This document shows, one piece after another, positions 58,628-64,000 of a stretch of 64,000 nucleotides of DNA. Made by a program: the position numbers and the translations under genes. Under the pieces are notes generated by a model. It was not told the origin of the DNA. It did not search any database and was given only the letters and a program-made list of their open reading frames with translations. Positions within the stretch are counted from its first letter, which is position 1, and each line of letters starts with the position of its first letter. Source of the stretch: Antrihabitans stalactiti (GTDB lineage Bacteria > Actinomycetota > Actinomycetes > Mycobacteriales > Mycobacteriaceae); contig NZ_VCQU01000007.1 in NCBI RefSeq assembly GCF_012932915.1, positions 1 through 64,000 on the forward strand, given 5' to 3'.

Positions 58628-60124
58628 ATGAAACTTGTGCGGGATTCACCAGCGGCGCGGACGGTGCTCGATGCCGTCCTCGACCCTGGGACCTTCAGGT
58701 CCTGGGACACCGTCGTCGAGTCGAACTGGAACATCGGTCCGGCCTATCGCGACGCGTTGACTGCCGCGCAAGCGAAAAGTGGTGTCGACGAGGCCGTGGT
58801 CACGGGCGAAGGGACCATCGCCGGACACCGCGTTGCGATAGTCGTCAGCGAGTTCGCGTTTCTTGCCGGGTCCATCGGTGTGGCGACCGCCGAGCGACTG
58901 GTTCTTGCGGTGGAGCGCGCGACTCGCGAAGGGCTTCCGCTCATCGCCGCGCCTGCATCCGGTGGCACCCGGATGCAGGAAGGAACCGTCGCGTTCGTGC
59001 AGATGATCAAGATCGCGATCGCGGTCGCCGATCACAAAGCCGCCGGACTCCCCTACGTCGTCTACCTACGGCATCCGACGACCGGTGGCGTCCTCGCGAG
59101 CTGGGCGTCGCAGGGACACATCACATTCGCCGAACCAGGCGCATTGATCGGTTTTCTGGGCCCGCGCGTGTACAAGGCCATCCATTCGCGCGATTTCCCA
59201 AGCGGAGTCCAAGTCGCCGAGAATTTGTACGCGCACGGCTTGGTCGACGGCGTTGTCCCACTCCACAACCTGGCTGGTGTTCTTGGGCGCGTGTTATCGC
59301 TTGTCGCACAGCCCGGTAAGCGCGAGAAACCCGAAACAGGCCGTCCTGCAACAGTATCCACGAGTGGCGAGGCCTGGGAATCGATCACGCGCTCCAGGCT
59401 GGCCGACCGACCCAGTGTTCGAGATGTGTTCGCCGCGTGCTCGGACGTGGTTCCACTCCACGGCGTGACGGCCGACGGATCGGATCCAGGACTCGTCGTC
59501 GCCCTCGTCCGCCTCAGATCAACGGTCTGCATCTGCATCGGGCACGACCGAAACAGGCAGAGTCCCGCGCATTCCGTCGGCCCCGACGACCTTCGCTCGG
59601 CTCGTCGCGGGATTCGCCTGGCACAGGAACTTCGGCTTCCCGTCGTCACGGTGATCGACACTCCCGGCGCAACGTTGTCGGCCGAAGCGGAGGAAGGCGG
59701 CCTCGCTGCCGAGATCTCGAAGTGCCTCACCGATGTCGTGATGTCGCCCTCGCCTACCGTTGCACTCCTGCTCGGGCAAGGGGCCGGCGGTGCGGCACTC
59801 GCGTTGCTCCCCGCCGACAGAATCGTTGCCTGCCAACATGGCTGGCTATCTGCGCTACCACCCGAAGGCGCGAGCGCCCTTATTCACAGAACCACTGAGC
59901 GGGCGCCCGAGGTCGCCGCAGAACAGCGGGTGGACTCGCAGGATCTGTTCGACGACGGCATCGTGGACAGGATCATCGCCGAGGACGGCACAGACCTGAG
60001 CCAGCAGGTTGTCTCGACGCTGGAGGAGGAGCTCGCGTTGCTGAACTCCTTCTCCACCGATCACCGGATTCAGCTCCGTCGAAACCGATTTCGCGCCGTA
60101 GGAATTCAGCACGCGGGAAGCTGA
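58628..60124 (+). CDS. accD3: AccD3-like carboxyltransferase
   Basis: A 498-residue carboxyltransferase with both CoA- and biotin-side crotonase-like domains. The N-terminal half has LPLIAAPASGGTRMQEGTVAFVQMIKI and GVLASWASQGHITFAEPGALIGFLGPRVYK; the C-terminal half has LRLPVVTVIDTPGATLSAEAEEGGLAAEISKCLTDVV and VALLLGQGAGGAALALLPADRIVACQ. The order beta-then-alpha fused in about 500 residues matches mycobacterial AccD3. It would transfer carboxyl from carboxybiotin (carried by an AccA-type subunit made elsewhere) to an acyl-CoA. The acyl substrate is uncertain. Confidence 0.85.
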   Translation: MKLVRDSPAARTVLDAVLDPGTFRSWDTVVESNWNIGPAYRDALTAAQAKSGVDEAVVTGEGTIAGHRVAIVVSEFAFLAGSIGVATAERLVLAVERATREGLPLIAAPASGGTRMQEGTVAFVQMIKIAIAVADHKAAGLPYVVYLRHPTTGGVLASWASQGHITFAEPGALIGFLGPRVYKAIHSRDFPSGVQVAENLYAHGLVDGVVPLHNLAGVLGRVLSLVAQPGKREKPETGRPATVSTSGEAWESITRSRLADRPSVRDVFAACSDVVPLHGVTADGSDPGLVVALVRLRSTVCICIGHDRNRQSPAHSVGPDDLRSARRGIRLAQELRLPVVTVIDTPGATLSAEAEEGGLAAEISKCLTDVVMSPSPTVALLLGQGAGGAALALLPADRIVACQHGWLSALPPEGASALIHRTTERAPEVAAEQRVDSQDLFDDGIVDRIIAEDGTDLSQQVVSTLEEELALLNSFSTDHRIQLRRNRFRAVGIQHAGS

Positions 60125-60129
60125 GCGCG

Positions 60130-61857
60130 TCAGGAATCCTTCGCCCGCAGGAACTTTCCGGCATGAATCGTACTTCCGAAACCGTCGGCGAAAGTGCCGT
60201 ATTCGTAGAGCACCTGACCGCCGACGATCGTTGCGGCGACGGCGGCATCGTTGCGGTTGACCATGCGGTCGATCCCCTCGAGCCCCGGCATGGGTGCCTC
60301 CGCGTACGCGGCGCTAGAGCCGTCGAAACCGGCGGGGTCGATGACGGCGATGTCGGCGCGAGATCCGATGCGGAGATGGCCGGCGTCGAGGCCGTACCAG
60401 TCGGCGAGTTCGCCCGTGAGGCGGTGCACGGCGCGTTCGATGGACATGAACTTGCGTGTGGCGACGCGTTCGAGCATGCGCACACCGAAGTTGTAGAACG
60501 CCATATTGCGCAGGTGCGCACCGGAATCGGCGAAGCCGACCTGTACGACGTCGGACTGTTGCAATCGGTCGAGGACGTCGTCGCGGTCGTTGGCGATGGT
60601 GGTGCGCCAGCGCAACGCCTTGCCGTGCGCGACCGCGAGGTCGAGCAATGCGTCGGCGGGCTCGATTCCGCGCTCGTCGGCGACGTCACCGAAGGACCGG
60701 CCGACGACTGAGGCATCGGGGCACGCGACGATCTCGGCGTCGTACAGGTCACGGTGCCAGACCTTGAAGCCCCTCGCCGTCATGTCTTTGCGGAACCGGC
60801 GCCGATAGCTTTCGTCGGCAAGTAGATCGCTCCGCTCGAGGACATCGCGGATGTTCAAAGCGTCCGCACCGGAACCGAATTCCTCGAACACCACCAAGTC
60901 GACACCGTCGGCGTAGACCTCGAACGGGACGGGGAGGTGTTGCCAGCGAAACCCGTTCCCGCCGAGTTTGTTGACGACCTTCGCCGCAGCGATCGCCGCC
61001 TTGACCACGGTGCGGTCGGCTTTGACGTCCGCGGCGCTGATGATCGTCGTTTTCAACGGCCTACGTCTGCCGCCCATGCTTTGCGCGAAGTAGCGCGCCA
61101 TCTCCGAGCGCTTCGCGAGATTGGGCGTGCTCTGGTGGATGCGGCCCCGAGATCGCAAGACGTTGTTGAGCGCGCCGAACTCTTTCCAGCTCGCGAAGGT
61201 CGACGGTAGTAGGCGGGTAGGCCAGCGAGTGCCCTCCAATTTCGAGAACGAGCTGCGGATGGTCGAGAGGCCGACGAATCCAGCATCGAGGGCTTCGCTG
61301 AGCATCTCTTTCATGCGAGAAAGTTCGCTGGGGCTGGGCGCGACATCCGCGGTGGTCGCACGGTCCAGGCCCAGCACTGTTGCGCGGATATCGGAGTGTC
61401 CGATGAATCCTGCGACGTTGAGCCCGAGCGGCTTGGCGTTGATCGCGTCGACGTAGGACTTCGGCCCGTCCCACGTCTTGTTCTCCTTGACTGCGGAATG
61501 CACTGCATCCCAAGGCAAGGCTTCGACTCGGGCGAACAGGTCCGCACAATCGTCGGCATCGGCATACACCGTCGACAACGAGCAATTCCCGAGAATCACC
61601 GTCGTCACGCCGTGGCGCACGCTCTCGCCGAGACCTGGAGAGGTCAGAACCTCCGCGTCGTAATGCGTGTGCGCGTCGATCATGCCGGGGATCACCCACT
61701 TGCCGTCCGCATCGATCTCGCGCTCGGCGCTCCCGGGTTCGATACTGCCGATCGTGGCGACGACGCCATCGCGGACACCCAGGTCCGCGCGGATCGGCGC
61801 CGACCCGTCGCCATCGAAGAACGTGCCGTTTCGGATCACGAGAGAGTAGTGCGACAT
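60130..61857 (-). CDS. Amidohydrolase (N-acyl-D-amino acid deacylase-like)
   Basis: A 575-residue metal-dependent hydrolase: LVIRNGTFFDGDGSAPIRADLGVRDGVVATIG, metal-binding DAHTHYDAEVLT (about residue 61), GVTTVILGNCSLS with the Cys typical of D-aminoacylases, GGRRRPLKTTIIS region, and the late Asp in GFADSGAHLRNMAFYNFGV, then GSRADIAVIDP. This is the N-acyl-D-amino-acid deacylase-like group, often annotated amidohydrolase 3. It hydrolyses an N-acyl or imide bond; substrate unknown. Divergent from the serine hydrolase, 22 bases apart. Confidence 0.88.
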   Translation of the reverse strand: MSHYSLVIRNGTFFDGDGSAPIRADLGVRDGVVATIGSIEPGSAEREIDADGKWVIPGMIDAHTHYDAEVLTSPGLGESVRHGVTTVILGNCSLSTVYADADDCADLFARVEALPWDAVHSAVKENKTWDGPKSYVDAINAKPLGLNVAGFIGHSDIRATVLGLDRATTADVAPSPSELSRMKEMLSEALDAGFVGLSTIRSSFSKLEGTRWPTRLLPSTFASWKEFGALNNVLRSRGRIHQSTPNLAKRSEMARYFAQSMGGRRRPLKTTIISAADVKADRTVVKAAIAAAKVVNKLGGNGFRWQHLPVPFEVYADGVDLVVFEEFGSGADALNIRDVLERSDLLADESYRRRFRKDMTARGFKVWHRDLYDAEIVACPDASVVGRSFGDVADERGIEPADALLDLAVAHGKALRWRTTIANDRDDVLDRLQQSDVVQVGFADSGAHLRNMAFYNFGVRMLERVATRKFMSIERAVHRLTGELADWYGLDAGHLRIGSRADIAVIDPAGFDGSSAAYAEAPMPGLEGIDRMVNRNDAAVAATIVGGQVLYEYGTFADGFGSTIHAGKFLRAKDS

Positions 61858-61879
61858 CAGCCCAGCCTAGGCTGGGCGC

Positions 61880-63133
61880 GTGACCAAGGCGACTACCGCT
61901 GCAGAAGGCCGGATCCCCGTTGTCGAGGATCTCGATGCCATTACCGACATAGGCAACGAAGACCATTCCGAAGTCGATGCTGCGTCGGTGGACCGGGTCT
62001 GGCGTGCTGCTCGCCATTGGTACAGCGCCGGTATGCAACCGGCGATTCAGGTCTGCATCCGCCGTAACGGCGTGGTCGTCCTGAACCGAGCGATCGGTCA
62101 CGGCTGGGGCAACGGTCCGAGCGATCCGCCGGACGCGGAGAAGATCGTCGTCCGGACCGACACGCCCTTCTGCGTCTACTCGACGGCGAAGGGCATCTCG
62201 GTGACCGTGCTGCACATGCTCATCGAACGTGGCGTGCTGTCGCTCGACGACCGAGTATGCGACTACCTCTCGACGTACACGAGCCACGGGAAGGATCGGA
62301 CGACGATCCGGCATGTCCTCACGCACAGCGCGGGCGTGCCGATCCCGACCGGTCCGCGCATGGACCTTCGACGTTCCGAGGACAGCGCGTACACCCGCGA
62401 GTGGCTCGGCCAGCTCAAGCCGATCTATCGACCGGGCATGGTGCACATGTACCACGCCTTGACCTGGGGTCCGCTGGTCCGCGAAATCGTCAGCGCCGCA
62501 ACAGGCAAAAGCATTCGCGACGTACTGGCCGACGAAATCCTGGACCCCCTGGGCTTCCGCTGGACCAATTACGGCGTCGCCGAGCAGGACCTCACGCTCG
62601 TCGCGCCGAGTCACGTCACCGGGAAGCCGCCACCGCCCGCGATCGAGGCTGCGTTCCGAAAGGTTCTCGGCGGCAACATGGCAAAGACCATCGCCAGATC
62701 CAACAGACCTGAGTTCTTGACCGGCGTCGTGCCGTCGTCGAACACCGTCTCCACGGCGTTCGAACTCTCGCGGTTCGCCGAGATCCTGCGCCGCGGCGGC
62801 GAATTGGACGGTGTGCGGATCGTGCGGCCCGAAACGTTGCGCGAAGCGGTCGTGCAGTGCCGCCGGCTACGTCCTGACATTGCCAGCGGGGGCACTCCCC
62901 TGCGCTGGGGCACCGGCTACATGCTCGGGTCGCAGCGCTTCGGACCGTTCGGCCGCAACGCGCCTGCCGCCTTCGGGCACACCGGGCTCACCGACATCGC
63001 CATGTGGGCGGACCCCAGTCGCGGACTTGCGGTCGGGGTGGTCAGTAGCGGAAAGCCTGGTTCGCATCCAGAAGCCAAGCGATATCCAGCCCTTCTCGAC
63101 ACAATCGCCGCCACGTTCGCAGCGACGGACTAA
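61880..63133 (+). CDS. Serine hydrolase of the beta-lactamase/class C family
   Basis: A 417-residue protein with the EstB/LACTB-like fold. The nucleophile SxxK is in FCVYSTAKGISVTVLHML (about residue 99). The second motif is YHALTWG (Tyr in place of YxN), and HTG in AAFGHTGLTD is the third. No signal peptide, so it acts in the cytoplasm. The family contains esterases and lipid hydrolases in mycobacteria (LipL/LipD types). GTG start, with RBS-like GGGCGCG weak. Substrate unknown. Confidence 0.87.
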   Translation: MTKATTAAEGRIPVVEDLDAITDIGNEDHSEVDAASVDRVWRAARHWYSAGMQPAIQVCIRRNGVVVLNRAIGHGWGNGPSDPPDAEKIVVRTDTPFCVYSTAKGISVTVLHMLIERGVLSLDDRVCDYLSTYTSHGKDRTTIRHVLTHSAGVPIPTGPRMDLRRSEDSAYTREWLGQLKPIYRPGMVHMYHALTWGPLVREIVSAATGKSIRDVLADEILDPLGFRWTNYGVAEQDLTLVAPSHVTGKPPPPAIEAAFRKVLGGNMAKTIARSNRPEFLTGVVPSSNTVSTAFELSRFAEILRRGGELDGVRIVRPETLREAVVQCRRLRPDIASGGTPLRWGTGYMLGSQRFGPFGRNAPAAFGHTGLTDIAMWADPSRGLAVGVVSSGKPGSHPEAKRYPALLDTIAATFAATD

Positions 63134-63176
63134 CGTTGTTGTGGGCCTGGGTGATCGACGAACTCTGGGAGGTGTT

Positions 63177-63965
63177 TTGCGCAAGCTCGCGTGTCTGCTG
63201 TTGATCGTGCTGGGCATCGTCTTCGGCGCCGGGTCCGCTGTCGCCGAACCGAACATCGACGATGTCACTGCCACGTCCATCGACGAAATGCTTGCGATGC
63301 GCGCCGCGGCAGGCGCGGTGAGCAAGGGCGACCTGATCGGGCTCTTGTCGCGTCAGTTCCTGGGAACGCCGTACGGAGCCGACATGCTCGTCGGTTCGGC
63401 TACCCAGCCTGAACAACTGGTCGTCGACTTCCGCCGAGTCGACTGCTTCACCTACCTCGACTACGTCGAAGCGCTCAGCAAGTCCGCCACCCGGGATCAG
63501 TTCGTGGCCAACGTGATCGCGACGCGCTACGTCGACGGTCAGGTTGCATTCCCGCAGCGCAGACACTTTTTCAGCGATTGGTCGCAGACCGACGCCGCTC
63601 CCGCAAGGGACATCACGGCTGGTCTGGGTGCCGGCACCGTCACGGTCGCCAAGCAGCTCAACGCGAAAGCCGATGGCGGACAGTTCCTTCCCGGCCTGCC
63701 GGTGGTGGATCGCGACATCACCTACATTCCCAGCGACGCCGTGAGCTCCGACGTCATCGGCAATCTACGAACCGGCGACTTCATCGGCGCCTACACCGAC
63801 ATCGCGGGCCTCGACGTGACTCACGTCGGCATCTTCGTCGCGACCCCTGACGGTCCCGTCTTCCGGAACGCATCGTCGCTTGCCGCGAACAACAAGGTCG
63901 TCGATTCGTCATTCGTCGACTACGTACACACGACCCCGGGGATCGTCGTCCTGCGCGCTCAGTGA
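63177..63965 (+). CDS. DUF1460 (N-acetylmuramoyl-L-alanine amidase-like) secreted protein
   Basis: A 262-residue protein; the start at TTG 63177 follows GGGAGG and gives a clean signal peptide (LRKLACLLLIVLGIVFGAG, then SAVAEP). The mature part is DUF1460, an NlpC/P60-like cysteine peptidase: GLLSRQFLGTPYGADMLVG, catalytic Cys in RRVDCFTYLDYVEAL, VVDRDITYIPSDAV and His in DVTHVGIF. Such proteins cleave cell-wall peptides or L-Ala amide bonds outside the membrane. The GTG at 63141 is an alternative start. Confidence 0.85.
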   Translation: MRKLACLLLIVLGIVFGAGSAVAEPNIDDVTATSIDEMLAMRAAAGAVSKGDLIGLLSRQFLGTPYGADMLVGSATQPEQLVVDFRRVDCFTYLDYVEALSKSATRDQFVANVIATRYVDGQVAFPQRRHFFSDWSQTDAAPARDITAGLGAGTVTVAKQLNAKADGGQFLPGLPVVDRDITYIPSDAVSSDVIGNLRTGDFIGAYTDIAGLDVTHVGIFVATPDGPVFRNASSLAANNKVVDSSFVDYVHTTPGIVVLRAQ

Positions 63966-64000
63966 AGATTCAGGCCCGCGTAGATCTCCTCTAGCAGCGG
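63959..64000 (-). CDS. C-terminal end of a gene running off the window
   Basis: The last 13 codons of a minus-strand gene, PLLEEIYAGLNLH then TGA at 63959-63961, overlapping the DUF1460 stop by 7 bases. The sense is not deducible from so little; the fragment is listed because the frame is open to the window edge and the composition is protein-like. Confidence 0.35.
   Translation of the reverse strand, partial: PLLEEIYAGLNLH

Noticed and set aside
61061-62614. A 517-codon minus-strand frame across two genes
   Set aside because: It spans both the amidohydrolase and serine-hydrolase genes in the wrong frame and shows no domain.

Overview
The window looks like chromosomal DNA of a high-GC actinobacterium of the order Mycobacteriales (Rhodococcus/Nocardia/Mycobacterium relatives). 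Pointers seen in the sequence are a 13E12-type DUF222-HNH protein, a mycothiol-dependent maleylpyruvate isomerase-like protein, several F420/flavin split-barrel and LLM oxidoreductases, an AccD3-like carboxyltransferase, actinobacterial TatA/TatB paralogues, many TetR/ArsR/HxlR/MarR regulators, and rifamycin-associated promoter elements. No tRNA, rRNA, CRISPR array, phage or IS transposase is visible. Most of the window is short accessory operons and single enzymes with local regulators.

Region by region. 0-2.4 kb holds decayed genes: a fragment of a split-barrel gene tail and at least two frameshifted genes. 2.4-19.6 kb is enzymes and regulators: VOC and SnoaL-like proteins, an ArsR-SRPBCC-DHFR-like cassette, two-gene VOC-HxlR and YCII operons, a DHA2 exporter, a very acidic protein, a Tat cyclase lipoprotein, an OPT transporter and an NmrA-DUF2218 fusion. 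19.6-23.8 kb is the most interesting part. An ECF sigma factor and a membrane Rieske protein with a cytoplasmic N-terminal extension form one unit. A second unit encodes a Met-rich cupredoxin lipoprotein, a Tat-signal metallophosphoesterase, a four-TM protein, TatB and a 53-residue TatA. Both units, plus a small secreted protein nearby, carry the same TGTAACC-n6-CCTAT promoter motif. 23.9-29.4 kb holds a methionine aminopeptidase, a short Rho paralogue facing a free-standing NusG-C-terminal-like KOW protein, and a TetR-controlled alpha/beta hydrolase-DUF6817 fusion.

29.4-38.5 kb holds a second ArsR-SRPBCC-DHFR-like cassette, a DUF3298 lipoprotein, a truncated TetR gene, a TetR-P450-SDR-Baeyer-Villiger monooxygenase locus, a lipoprotein with four 13-residue repeats, an Imm5-like protein and a TetR/SRPBCC pair. 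38.5-42.4 kb is a rifamycin-resistance locus: a Rox-type monooxygenase and a HelR-type RNA polymerase-recycling ATPase, each behind a near-identical promoter with a rifamycin-associated palindrome. 42.4-64 kb holds an FAD oxidoreductase/DUF1295 pair, secreted proteins, the 13E12-type gene flanked by palindromes, VOC/WYL and MFS genes, a MarR-acyl-CoA ligase operon, an active-looking EAL phosphodiesterase, an F420-type LLM enzyme, an AccD3-like protein, an amidohydrolase, a serine hydrolase and a DUF1460 amidase.

Family names are from recognising motifs by eye; nothing was searched. Starts were moved inward from the longest frame where a ribosome-binding site, a gene overlap or a signal peptide supported it.
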